DNA of 64,000 bases from Ruminococcus sp. (lineage in GTDB: Bacteria; Bacillota; Clostridia; Oscillospirales; Ruminococcaceae). Where the stretch lies: positions 59,974-123,973 of the forward strand of contig JAFWSI010000012.1 in assembly GCA_017519415.1 (NCBI GenBank), written 5' to 3'. The notes beneath the pieces were generated by a model. That model made no database searches, was not told the origin of the DNA, and saw only the letters and a program-made list of their open reading frames with translations. The position numbers and the translations under genes were made by a program. How positions within the stretch are numbered: the stretch's first letter is position 1; every line of letters begins with the position of its first letter. Below are positions 34,427-42,472 of this stretch, piece after piece.

Positions 34427-34795
34427 TCAGAGCGCAACATTATTCGTTCGATACTGTTCTTCGTAATGAAGTACCTTTTTACACAAGTTACAGTAGGTTT
34501 TTATTACACGGCGTTGATATTCGTGCTTTACCCAATAAATACGTAACCTATTAGTAAATAGTCCATACCCCCCGGACACCCCAGTAACACAGACACAATC
34601 TTCATTATAAGTTACCCAACCTGAATCATCAGTAACTACATAATAACTTCCTCCATGACAATTATTACAAGTAGTTGCACTTGCAACAATTGTGTTGTCC
34701 TTCTGCGGTGCGATAGTTTTTGCTAAGGTTGTTCCTGTTCCAAGGAGTGTGAATGCCATAGCAACTGCTATGAGTTTTTTGAATGCCTTTTTCAT
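34427..34795 (-). CDS. Small secreted Cys-rich protein of unknown function
   Basis: A 122-residue protein with a clear Sec signal peptide (MKKAFKKLIAVAMAFTLLG, cleavage near residue 25) and three Cys pairs in the mature part: CNNCHGG, CVC and CNLCKK, suggesting a metal-binding or disulfide-stabilised domain. I do not recognise the family. Codon use is visibly more AT-rich than that of its neighbours, and the gene sits inside the inverted-repeat-bounded segment, which suggests acquisition. Confidence 0.65.
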   Translation of the reverse strand: MKKAFKKLIAVAMAFTLLGTGTTLAKTIAPQKDNTIVASATTCNNCHGGSYYVVTDDSGWVTYNEDCVCVTGVSGGYGLFTNRLRIYWVKHEYQRRVIKTYCNLCKKVLHYEEQYRTNNVAL

Positions 34796-34967
34796 TGTGT
34801 ATCAAGTCCTTTACATAATATTTAAGGGAATCCCCCCTTATGCCGATATTATATATTACTTTCAAACTATTGTCAATATTTTTGTGCGATTATTAACAAA
34901 CAAGAAACAAATGATACAGACAATCCACCCATGTAATTACGCATTACAAATGGAAAAGGTGATTTCC

Positions 34968-35213
34968 TTATTCTTCAGGTTTATAGACATATTTGGACTT
35001 AACACAGCCCTTTTCATCAAAAACATAGAGCCTTCCGCACTCAGGACAGCGCCACACATTATAATCGTCCTTGTTACATAGAGAAAGGAACGGGATACTG
35101 TCCTCAAAGGAAAGCGAGTCCATAGTCTTGTCCGAATACACCCAGAACTCAATATCATTGGGCGACTTGCCGTTCCACATATCATTTCCGCACCTGCATA
35201 TCAGATGTGCCAT
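34968..35213 (-). CDS. Small zinc-ribbon-like protein
   Basis: An 81-residue soluble protein with CRCGNDMWNG near the start and WRCPECGRLYVFDEKGC near residue 55, a split four-Cys zinc ribbon. Such proteins are often stand-alone zinc-ribbon domains of unknown role. AAGGAGG precedes the ATG. It is the second gene within the inverted-repeat-bounded segment, upstream of and in the same direction as the secreted Cys-rich gene, 172 bp away. Confidence 0.7.
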   Translation of the reverse strand: MAHLICRCGNDMWNGKSPNDIEFWVYSDKTMDSLSFEDSIPFLSLCNKDDYNVWRCPECGRLYVFDEKGCVKSKYVYKPEE

Positions 35214-35236
35214 AATAAGCCTCCTTACGAAAATGG

Positions 35237-35372
35237 GCAGATAATATCCGCCCCTACCGCGGGCTGTCGAGGACGCCAGCCCCTATAAATCGTATTTTGC
35301 GTAACGCCGAGGGTGACTCCCTGTAGTACAGGGAGATGTCAGCAAAGCTGACATCGGGTCGCGTCGCCTGTT
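35237..35372. repeat. Right boundary repeat of the small-gene insertion
   Basis: GCAGATAATATCCGC (35237-35251), AACGCCGAGGGTGACTCCC (35303-35321) and the hairpins CTCCCTGTA/TACAGGGAG and GATGTCAGC/GCTGACATC are followed by GCGTCGCC-TGTT-GGGCGGCG. The order is the mirror of the left boundary at 34288-34347. Confidence 0.75.
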
Positions 35373-35384
35373 GGGCGGCGTTCC

Positions 35385-36725
35385 CTACAAAGCAGAAACG
35401 AGCTTCTTGAAAGCATCGCCGCGCTCCTCGAAGTTTTTGAATATACCGTAGCTTGCCGCCGCAGGCGACATAACGCAGCTCATGCCCTCCGGAGTTATTT
35501 CCGCCGCAAGCCTTACCGCGTCCTCAAGGTGGTCCGCATAGTGAACACGGTTCCTGTCCCTGAAATCGTCCCTTGCCTGTATCATATCGTACACGCGCTT
35601 ACCCGAGGCCTCCATACATATAGCTCTTACGTCAAAGTCCGCCAGGAAGTCCACAAGGGGAGCGTAGTCGATACCTCTGTCCATGCCGCCGATAAGGATA
35701 GTGCCTGCATCGGGAACGCTCTGCACAGCTGAAATTGCCGTAGCACAGGCAGTTGAGATAGAATCGTCGTACCAGCGTATACCGCGGACTGTGTCCACAT
35801 ATTCAAGGCGGTGAGCCAGCGGTGAGAATGTGCAGAGAGCCTTTGTGAAGTCCTCCTCGCGTATGAAAAGTGTGGAGATATAATAGGCCACAGCGATATT
35901 ATAGTGATTGTGAACGCCGAGGAGCTTAACCTTATCGGTTGGGATAACATAGGGCTCCACACAGTGTACCATGCCGTCTTTCACGTAAATATCGGCTTTT
36001 CTGTCCGTATCGGAAACGGTATAGGTGTTCCATGAGATAGGCTCAGCCGGCGCAATAGCGGAGTTTATGAGCAGAACGTCGTTCTCCTGCTGGTGGAGAT
36101 AGATGTTCTTTTTTGCGTTGTAGTAGTTCTCCATAGTGCCGTAGTGGTCAAGGTGCTCCTCATAGAGATTGAGGAATACCGCGTATTTCGGCGAAACCGT
36201 CATATATTCCAGCTGGTGGCAGGAGAGCTCGCAGACAACTAAGGTGTACTCTTGCATGCCCTCGGCAATGTCAAATACGGGTATGCCGATATTCCCTGCG
36301 ATACGGCAGTCCACTCCGCTCTCATGCAGCACATGATAAATGAGGGAGGTGACGGTGCTTTTGCCCTTTGTGCCGGTTATACCGATTATCTGCTCGCGGA
36401 ACACCTCAAAGAACACCTGAGTCTCGCAGGTTATCATGCATTTCAGCTCCGAAAGGTTTTTTTCCAGTACGATGCCGGGGCTTTTGAATACCATGTCGAA
36501 GCGGTCAAGGCACTCCTGATAGTCCTTCCCGCATATAAGCTCAACGCTGTCGGGGAGTCCGTTTTCCTCTCTGTCAACGGGATTGAGATCGGCAACAGCC
36601 AGTGACGACTGTGCGCCGTATTTCTCCAGTATCTTATAGGTTGACCTGCCTTCCCTGCCGAAGCCCAGTATGCATACCGACTTTCCGTCGGTATATTTTC
36701 TTATATATTCGCAGAATCTGTTCAA
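35385..36725 (-). CDS. murD: MurD-family ligase (UDP-MurNAc-L-Ala:glutamate ligase), probable MurD2 type
   Basis: Adds glutamate to UDP-MurNAc-L-Ala. The 446-residue protein has an N-terminal Rossmann GFGREGRSTYK, P-loop ITGTKGKSTVTSLIYH (about 118), VCELSCHQLEYM (usually E-SSFQLE), NLYEEHLDHYG, GGMDRGIDYAPL and SPAAASYGIFKNFEERGDAF (usually SPACASFD). These departures, and the overlap with a MurL-like epimerase gene, suggest the MurD2 type that adds L-Glu rather than D-Glu; ordinary D-Glu MurD is the alternative. The TTG start overlaps the upstream stop (TTGA), with GGAG 8 nt before it. It lies outside the dcw cluster. Confidence 0.85.
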   Translation of the reverse strand: MNRFCEYIRKYTDGKSVCILGFGREGRSTYKILEKYGAQSSLAVADLNPVDREENGLPDSVELICGKDYQECLDRFDMVFKSPGIVLEKNLSELKCMITCETQVFFEVFREQIIGITGTKGKSTVTSLIYHVLHESGVDCRIAGNIGIPVFDIAEGMQEYTLVVCELSCHQLEYMTVSPKYAVFLNLYEEHLDHYGTMENYYNAKKNIYLHQQENDVLLINSAIAPAEPISWNTYTVSDTDRKADIYVKDGMVHCVEPYVIPTDKVKLLGVHNHYNIAVAYYISTLFIREEDFTKALCTFSPLAHRLEYVDTVRGIRWYDDSISTACATAISAVQSVPDAGTILIGGMDRGIDYAPLVDFLADFDVRAICMEASGKRVYDMIQARDDFRDRNRVHYADHLEDAVRLAAEITPEGMSCVMSPAAASYGIFKNFEERGDAFKKLVSAL

Positions 36726-38104
36726 AGCAGACGCTCCATTTCCTTTTTAAGTATAGTCCTGAACCTGTCGGGCAGCAAATTCTGCTCGTTGTACGAGTCG
36801 CAGCACTGTCTGTTCAGCTCATCTGTATTCTCAGGGTGATAGAGACCCCTGTTCTTGTACTCCTCAAAGAGCAGCGGCAGCTTTTCGCCCTTTTCCTCGA
36901 GCCTTCCTATAGCAAGGGATACCGCAAGGTTCACCTCGTCGATACTGCCCACACACTCAAAGGGCTTATGCTCCGACTGTCCGATGAGCTCGGTGAAGAA
37001 GCCCAGCATATCCCTGTCGTTCAGCATATCCTTTCCGAATATCTCCCCGAGCTCGGAAAGGCTCAGGAAGGGAGACAGGATAAGGCATACGAACAGGCAC
37101 TTTGGACACTCTCCGCACCATATATCGGGAGATACCTTGCTGCCAAGATTGCAGCTCCTGAAAACAGGCAGGTATTTCCTGTGGGATACGAACATCTTAG
37201 CTATCTGGAATTCCGCAAGAGGACGCAGGAAGCTGAAATAGTACTGTCCCGTGCGCAGGTACTTCTCCTCATAGCTGTGAAAGTCCTGCTCGAACTCAAA
37301 GCTCTTGGAATACTGATGATTTACGTCCTGACCGGCCACGGTGCTCTCATTTGCGCTGGATTCGTTGGAAAGGACGATATATTCCAGTCCGTTAAGGTAG
37401 GCGGTTATCTCCGCAGAAAAGGCTACAATGGACGAAAAGGGCGTATGACCGTTTATGAAGCCCCTGTTGTTCAGCTCTATCAGAGAGCGGTCGAACCTCC
37501 TCTGAGAAACGATCAGCGCATCCCCGGGAAGTCCCGCTGCCTTTACGGTCTCTGTTATGGAGCGCCTCCTGTTTATGGAGTAGCAGCGGCATTCCATACC
37601 CGCCTGCACAAGAGTTTCCAGCGTAAGTGCGGAATCCTTGCCGCCTCCTATCGGCACAAGGCAGCCCTCCGGCTGACGCTTTGTCTCCTTCAGCGAGCTG
37701 TCGTAGCTCCCTGTCGAGACAATATTAACGAAGCTGTCAAAGTCGGATGATATGCCGTTCACGAAGAAGAGCTCGCCCAGCCCCATGAACCACAGCTTCT
37801 TCCACCACTGCTTCTGCTCCTCGTCCAGCTCGCCGCACTCCGCACGGAATTCGGGAGAACAGGCTGCCTTCCAGTAGCTGACCGCCTCTGCCATTCCAAG
37901 TGAGAAAGCAAGGCGTTCAAAGGTCAGGTCGCCCTTTACGGTAAGACCTGCCGGCTTGCGGAAGCTCCAGCCCGGGTGGAAGTCCGCCAGTCCGCGGATA
38001 GAGAACTCATAGTCTATATCCACGGTATCCTCCGTCTCCTTTATATCATAGGATCTGTAAATAAAAACGGGATATTCCTCCCTGAATTTCTCATAACTGC
38101 TCAT
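36722..38104 (-). CDS. murL: MurL-like UDP-MurNAc-L-Ala-L-Glu epimerase
   Basis: A 460-residue soluble protein matching the MurL family, first shown in Xanthomonas: ATP-dependent epimerisation of the terminal L-Glu of UDP-MurNAc-L-Ala-L-Glu, made by MurD2, to D-Glu. Visible features: a PP-loop-like LVPIGGGKDSALTLETL (about 152-168), a central VLSNESSANESTV block and a Cys motif in IWCGECPKCLFVCL (about 330) typical of the family. It overlaps the murD-type gene by 4 nt. The ATG has GGAGGG upstream. A PP-loop enzyme of other function is the alternative, but the murD overlap favours MurL. Confidence 0.82.
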   Translation of the reverse strand: MSSYEKFREEYPVFIYRSYDIKETEDTVDIDYEFSIRGLADFHPGWSFRKPAGLTVKGDLTFERLAFSLGMAEAVSYWKAACSPEFRAECGELDEEQKQWWKKLWFMGLGELFFVNGISSDFDSFVNIVSTGSYDSSLKETKRQPEGCLVPIGGGKDSALTLETLVQAGMECRCYSINRRRSITETVKAAGLPGDALIVSQRRFDRSLIELNNRGFINGHTPFSSIVAFSAEITAYLNGLEYIVLSNESSANESTVAGQDVNHQYSKSFEFEQDFHSYEEKYLRTGQYYFSFLRPLAEFQIAKMFVSHRKYLPVFRSCNLGSKVSPDIWCGECPKCLFVCLILSPFLSLSELGEIFGKDMLNDRDMLGFFTELIGQSEHKPFECVGSIDEVNLAVSLAIGRLEEKGEKLPLLFEEYKNRGLYHPENTDELNRQCCDSYNEQNLLPDRFRTILKKEMERLL

Positions 38105-38128
38105 CAGTTCCCTCCGGAAGCGATACTA

Positions 38129-38509
38129 TTATTTCTTAGGATCAGAGAGCTTTTTGTAATACTCCTTGAGGAGAGCAAAGGTCTCGTCGGAAATATCATG
38201 CTCTATCTTGCAGGCGTCCTCGGCAGCCGTATCGCGGCTCACTCCGAGATACTCGAAAAAGCCTGTGATCACCTTATGACGGTCATATATGCGTTCAGCC
38301 ACCTTTTTCCCTTCTGCCGTCAGTCTGATATGATTATCGCCGTCAACGGTGACAAGTCCCTCGTCCTTCATTTTCTTCAGTATTATCGACACCGTGGGAC
38401 GTGAATAGCCAAGGTAAGAGCAAATGTCTATCGCATGTACATCGGGCTGCTTTTCAGAGAGTATAAGTATAGTCTCAAGGTAGTTTTCAACTGCTTCGGT
38501 AATAGCCAT
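38129..38509 (-). CDS. DtxR/MntR-family metal-dependent repressor
   Basis: A 126-residue regulator with the DtxR winged helix (AIDICSYLGYSRPTVSIILKK, about 28-48; DGDNHIRLTAEG wing) and dimerisation/metal domain (RHKVITGFFEYLGV, DACKIEHDISDETF). The E-x-x-C/H-x-x-x-H-type ligands (DACKIEHDIS) fit manganese- or iron-responsive members; the SH3 domain is absent, as in MntR. It lies 24 bp upstream of murL in the same direction, with no metal transporter nearby, an unexpected pairing. Confidence 0.9.
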   Translation of the reverse strand: MAITEAVENYLETILILSEKQPDVHAIDICSYLGYSRPTVSIILKKMKDEGLVTVDGDNHIRLTAEGKKVAERIYDRHKVITGFFEYLGVSRDTAAEDACKIEHDISDETFALLKEYYKKLSDPKK

Positions 38510-38619
38510 GCTGATTCTCCTTTACAATGAATTATTATTGCGAAAATCTATCAATGATATATTATACCATAAAACCAATAAAAATGCAACTGCTTAACAC
38601 AAATGAGCGGATATGCTCC

Positions 38620-40674
38620 TTATATCAGCGGGTGCTTTGTGAAATCCCAGGAAAGCTCGGAGCTGTCCCAGTCCTCGCGGCAGAGCTCCGCACATTCCCT
38701 TACCGTACCGATCACGTCATCACAGTCTTCCGGTAGCGCGGGAAGCGGCAGCCTTGCTATATCTCCGGGGTTCATATTCAGGGTGGGATTGAGTATGCCC
38801 GTCAGCGCCGAAGCCACGTTGCTGTTGAGGAGTCCCAGCAGCAGCCACAGTGTCCTGCCGTCCTCGGGAAAGGCGCTGGTTCCCGCAACGTTGAACATGA
38901 AGCTGTCGTCGAAATACCGCACTGAAAAAGCACCGCTGGTTATCTGCGACCAGCTCACATGAGAGCGGAAATTAAAGGCAAGTCCCTGGGGACGGGAACG
39001 AAGTCTGCCCTTTTCGTCGCGGAAGCTCTTTATCTCCTCGCCGTCGTTCTCCCAGTTTATGAGAAATTCGCGGTTGCCGTACCACCTGCGGTATTCCCCT
39101 CCCTTGTTCAGAGGATACCATTTTTTTCTCTGCTCCCCGGTAAAGGCTGTCTTTTCCTTTGACACCTCGAACCACCTGCGCAGGAAACGCTCGTTGTCGC
39201 CTGTTATCACGCCCTCCCGTACCGGTACAACGTCCCCCAGCTTGACGCCGCCGAAGGCTCTCAGCATGGCTTTTCCAAGCCAGTACGCAGCAGGAGCCGA
39301 AGGAATCCTCAGAAAATCAGCGGTATCCGCTGTGAACCTGTAGGGGCAGTTCGCGGTGCTTATCCCTTCCAGTACCTTCTGACGCTGTATATCCATGTCT
39401 CCCCTGAGCTCCGTAAGTCTCAGATATATGCCCCTGCCGCTTTCTGCCCCCTTTTTCACAGTAAAGGCGCACAGCGGCACCGTTGCATCGCCGAATGCGG
39501 AGTACTCGAAATGTATCAGGGTCTGCAAGCCGCTTTCGGAGTATATCCTGCGCCTTACGCTTTCATAGGACTGAAGAAACAGCCATGTGCTGGGAGTAAG
39601 AAAGCCCATATAGCCGCCGTCCTTCGTCATTTCAAGACAGCGCACCATGAATACGGAGAAGAGATCGGCTCCGTATGCGCCGTATCTCTCTCTCACAAAT
39701 CCCGACAGCTCCTCATTCATGGCAGATCTGCCGAGATAGGGAGGATTTGTTACGACTATGTCGTATTTTCTGTCGAGAAGGCTTCTTATTCTGCCGGCCT
39801 TACCGCTGCGGCTCACTATATCGCCGCTGTTCATAAGGGAACCGACAGAGCTGCTCACTCCCGAAAAATCATAAACATTGGGAGCGGTATAGGCTCCGTA
39901 TCTCGCCGCCTTGATCCTCAGTGCTGTTTCAGCGGCCGCACAGGCACGTTCATCAAGCTCCAGTCCGAAAAGATTCCGGCTGAGTATCTTCTCCGCGGCA
40001 GCAGTATCCGTATATCCGCAAAGACGGTAAAGCTCCATGAACACGTCAAAGGCATACAGCAGCACATTTCCGCCGCCCATGCACGGATCCGTCAGGCTTA
40101 TCTCTTCAGGCAGGACCTTTTCAGACAGCTCCGCTTCGCTGTCAAAGCAGTATTCCCCTGTGCATATATCATAGCCGTGCTCACGGATATACCGCGTAAG
40201 GGTGTTCTGAACCATATACCTCACCACCCATTCAGGCGTGAATATCTGGGTCGCAGCCGCTATCCTGTCAGCGCTGAGCCGCTTGCTGTTCTTCAGGCCT
40301 GCCGCTGTTTCGTTCCTGTCCGGCTCGTTGTAATACTGGTGCAGCCAGCCTATCGTCTCCTCATGCCCGAAAAGCTCACGCGGAAGCGACAGGAGCTCCG
40401 CAGCTGTTCCGCCCTCAGCCAAAAGCTGGGGCGGAAGGGGCAGCTCGCACGCTTTCCTGAATAAACCGCCGTATATTACCGCGAGCTGCCTGCACTTTTC
40501 CGTGAAAAGTGCACTGCGGAGCTCTTCGGGTGCAGACATTATCTCTTCAACGCCTGAATAGTCCGCAACAGCAGCCGCGCCAAGACACATAAAGTACAGG
40601 TACGCCGCTTCTCCGTGCCCGGACAAGGAGCTGCCTGCACGGAGGGCAAATTTTCTCAGACTGGAATGCTCCAC
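38620..40674 (-). CDS. Solitary PglX-like adenine-specific DNA methyltransferase
   Basis: Closest in pattern to PglX, the methyltransferase of BREX phage defence. N-terminal LRKFALRAG and IGWLHQYYNEP, ATQIFTPEWVVRYMVQNTL, motif I DPCMGGGNVLLYAFD (about 196), catalytic NPPYLGRSAMN (about 311), FLTPSTWLFLQSYE and LNPTLNMNPGDIARLPLP all follow PglX order; it ends SSELSWDFTKHPLI. Full PglX proteins continue for about 300 more residues after this WDF-HPL point and total about 1200, so this 684-residue form lacks the C-terminal region. No brxA/B/C, pglZ or brxL is near. GTG start with GGAGG 7 nt upstream. A type IIG-like orphan enzyme is the alternative. Confidence 0.82.
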   Translation of the reverse strand: MEHSSLRKFALRAGSSLSGHGEAAYLYFMCLGAAAVADYSGVEEIMSAPEELRSALFTEKCRQLAVIYGGLFRKACELPLPPQLLAEGGTAAELLSLPRELFGHEETIGWLHQYYNEPDRNETAAGLKNSKRLSADRIAAATQIFTPEWVVRYMVQNTLTRYIREHGYDICTGEYCFDSEAELSEKVLPEEISLTDPCMGGGNVLLYAFDVFMELYRLCGYTDTAAAEKILSRNLFGLELDERACAAAETALRIKAARYGAYTAPNVYDFSGVSSSVGSLMNSGDIVSRSGKAGRIRSLLDRKYDIVVTNPPYLGRSAMNEELSGFVRERYGAYGADLFSVFMVRCLEMTKDGGYMGFLTPSTWLFLQSYESVRRRIYSESGLQTLIHFEYSAFGDATVPLCAFTVKKGAESGRGIYLRLTELRGDMDIQRQKVLEGISTANCPYRFTADTADFLRIPSAPAAYWLGKAMLRAFGGVKLGDVVPVREGVITGDNERFLRRWFEVSKEKTAFTGEQRKKWYPLNKGGEYRRWYGNREFLINWENDGEEIKSFRDEKGRLRSRPQGLAFNFRSHVSWSQITSGAFSVRYFDDSFMFNVAGTSAFPEDGRTLWLLLGLLNSNVASALTGILNPTLNMNPGDIARLPLPALPEDCDDVIGTVRECAELCREDWDSSELSWDFTKHPLI

Positions 40675-40695
40675 CTAACCGCCTCCTCACAATTT

Positions 40696-40727
40696 CCAAA
40701 GGCGGACATAAAGTCCGCCTTTTTATT
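40696..40727. terminator. Hairpin between xylB and the PglX-like gene
   Basis: AAAGGCGGAC-ATAAA-GTCCGCCTTT, a 10-bp perfect stem; on the minus strand it lies after the xylB stop and ends in UUU, so is a moderate terminator there. The T-run is longer on the plus strand, where no gene ends. Confidence 0.65.
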
Positions 40728-40788
40728 ATTTTATTATGAAGCTCTGTAAAGATCGTCTCAAATACGGTATCTCCGTCAGAGACATATG

Positions 40789-42312
40789 TCAGAATGAAGC
40801 AAGCTTTGCGAACTGTGCCTTAAGTGCGGGATAGATCTCTCTGTAGAGCTGATAGTACTTCTCGTACTCGGGTACGTTCTCCGCCTTGGGAGCCTGTACC
40901 TTGTCGGTCTTGATAATAGCTCCGCAGGCCTCGGGAACGCTGCTGTATATACCGGCGCCTACGCTTGCGAGGATAGCTACGCCCAGTGCAGGACCTTCCT
41001 TTGAAGCCACTGTCTTTACGTTGCAGTTGTAAAGGTCAGCCAGCATGCTTCTCCAGAGCGGTGAGGAACCGCCGCCGCCGCAGGCCATCATATCGCTTAC
41101 GTTTACGTTCATCTCGCGGAATACCTCAACGCAGTCACGGAGAGAGTAGGTAACGCCCTCGAGAACGGCCCTCAGCATATCCTTTCTGGTGTGGATAGCG
41201 GAAAGTCCGAAGAATACTCCTCTTGCGTCGGGATCAAGGTGAGGGGTTCTCTCACCCATGAGATAAGGCAGATAGAGAAGTCTGTTTGCGCCTACGGGAA
41301 CAGTCTCAGCCTGCTTGTCCATGAGGTAGTACTCGTCAACGCCCATGAGCTTTGCAGTCTCCTTCTCCGTCATGCAGAAATTGTCTCTGAACCACTTCAG
41401 CGAAAGGCCTGCGCCCTGTGTAACGCCCATAACGTGCCATGTATTAGGTACTGCGGCACAGCAGGTGTGGACTCTGCCCTTCTTGTCGATGGATATATTT
41501 GAAGTATGAGCGAATACAACGCCCGATGTACCGATAGTTGTAAAGGCCTTTCCGTCCTCGACAACGCCTGTGCCGACAGCAGCTGCTGCATTGTCACCTG
41601 CGCCGCCCACAACGATGGTGCCTTCGCAGAGACCCAGCGTCTCAGCCATTTTCTTTGTGAGAATGCCTGTTACCTCACAGCTCTCATGTACCTTGCCCAG
41701 CCAGCTCTTGTCTATCTCAAATGCGCTGAGGAGCTCATCTGACCACTTGCGGTTCGGCACGTCAAGAAGCTGCATACCCGAAGCGTCTGAAACCTCGGTT
41801 GCGTACTCCCCTGTGAGGATAAATCTGAGGTAGTCCTTTGGAAGCAGTATATGAGCAACCTTTGAGTATACCTCGGGCTCGTTGTTCTTTACCCAGAGGA
41901 TCTTTGCAGCAGTCCAGCCTGTGAGTGCGGGGTTGGCTGTTATCTCAACGAGCTTGTCTCTGCCTACGATACGGTTCATTTCCTCTACCTCGGCAGCAGT
42001 TCTCTGATCGCACCAGATTATTGAACGGCGGAGCACGTTGTTATCCTTATCCAGCATTACAAGACCGTGCATCTGTCCCGAGATACCGATACCCTTGACG
42101 TCCTCCTTCTTTACACCGCTCTTGGCCATTACAGCCTTGATAGTATCCACCATTGCGTTTGCCCAGTCAGCAGGCTCCTGCTCTGCATAGCCGTTCTTGG
42201 GCTGATACATGGGGTATTCGATAGTCTTTGAAGCGATAACGCTTCCCTTTTCGTCAAAAAGAACTGTTTTGGTACCGCTCGTACCGCAGTCCACACCGAT
42301 TACATATGCCAT
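40789..42312 (-). CDS. xylB: Xylulokinase
   Basis: Phosphorylates D-xylulose to xylulose 5-phosphate, feeding xylan-derived pentose into the pentose phosphate pathway. The 507-residue FGGY kinase has GVDCGTSGTKTVLFD, GIGISGQMHGLVMLD (xylulokinase-specific QMHG), WCDQRT, GGAGDNAAAAVGTGV and MACGGGGSSPLW. Length is normal. It is a single gene with AGGAG upstream; no xylA is adjacent. A xylan-related ROK repressor and dockerin esterase elsewhere in the window fit a hemicellulose lifestyle. Confidence 0.95.
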   Translation of the reverse strand: MAYVIGVDCGTSGTKTVLFDEKGSVIASKTIEYPMYQPKNGYAEQEPADWANAMVDTIKAVMAKSGVKKEDVKGIGISGQMHGLVMLDKDNNVLRRSIIWCDQRTAAEVEEMNRIVGRDKLVEITANPALTGWTAAKILWVKNNEPEVYSKVAHILLPKDYLRFILTGEYATEVSDASGMQLLDVPNRKWSDELLSAFEIDKSWLGKVHESCEVTGILTKKMAETLGLCEGTIVVGGAGDNAAAAVGTGVVEDGKAFTTIGTSGVVFAHTSNISIDKKGRVHTCCAAVPNTWHVMGVTQGAGLSLKWFRDNFCMTEKETAKLMGVDEYYLMDKQAETVPVGANRLLYLPYLMGERTPHLDPDARGVFFGLSAIHTRKDMLRAVLEGVTYSLRDCVEVFREMNVNVSDMMACGGGGSSPLWRSMLADLYNCNVKTVASKEGPALGVAILASVGAGIYSSVPEACGAIIKTDKVQAPKAENVPEYEKYYQLYREIYPALKAQFAKLASF

Positions 42313-42472
42313 AGTATAGCAACTCCTTTTAGAATATTTACAGGGTGCCTCCCCCTGCGGTTTGATTCTCTAAATAATAATATCCCTGTTAAGCATTGTA
42401 ATATAGCCAAAGAGCGCCGCGGCCGCATCTCCTTACGGATCGCCTGTGTCCACAGCGCCCATTGTTGTTATA

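Noticed and set aside
36602-37750. 382-codon plus-strand open frame opposite murL
   Set aside because: No ribosome site and no recognisable motif; the minus-strand frame has family motifs and operon overlap.
39511-40464. 317-codon plus-strand open frame opposite the PglX-like gene
   Set aside because: Antisense shadow; the opposite strand encodes NPPY and the other methyltransferase motifs.
38620-40674. A complete BREX phage-defence island
   Set aside because: Only a short PglX-like gene is present; the flanks are a DtxR regulator and xylulokinase, and no PglZ, BrxC or protease gene is seen.
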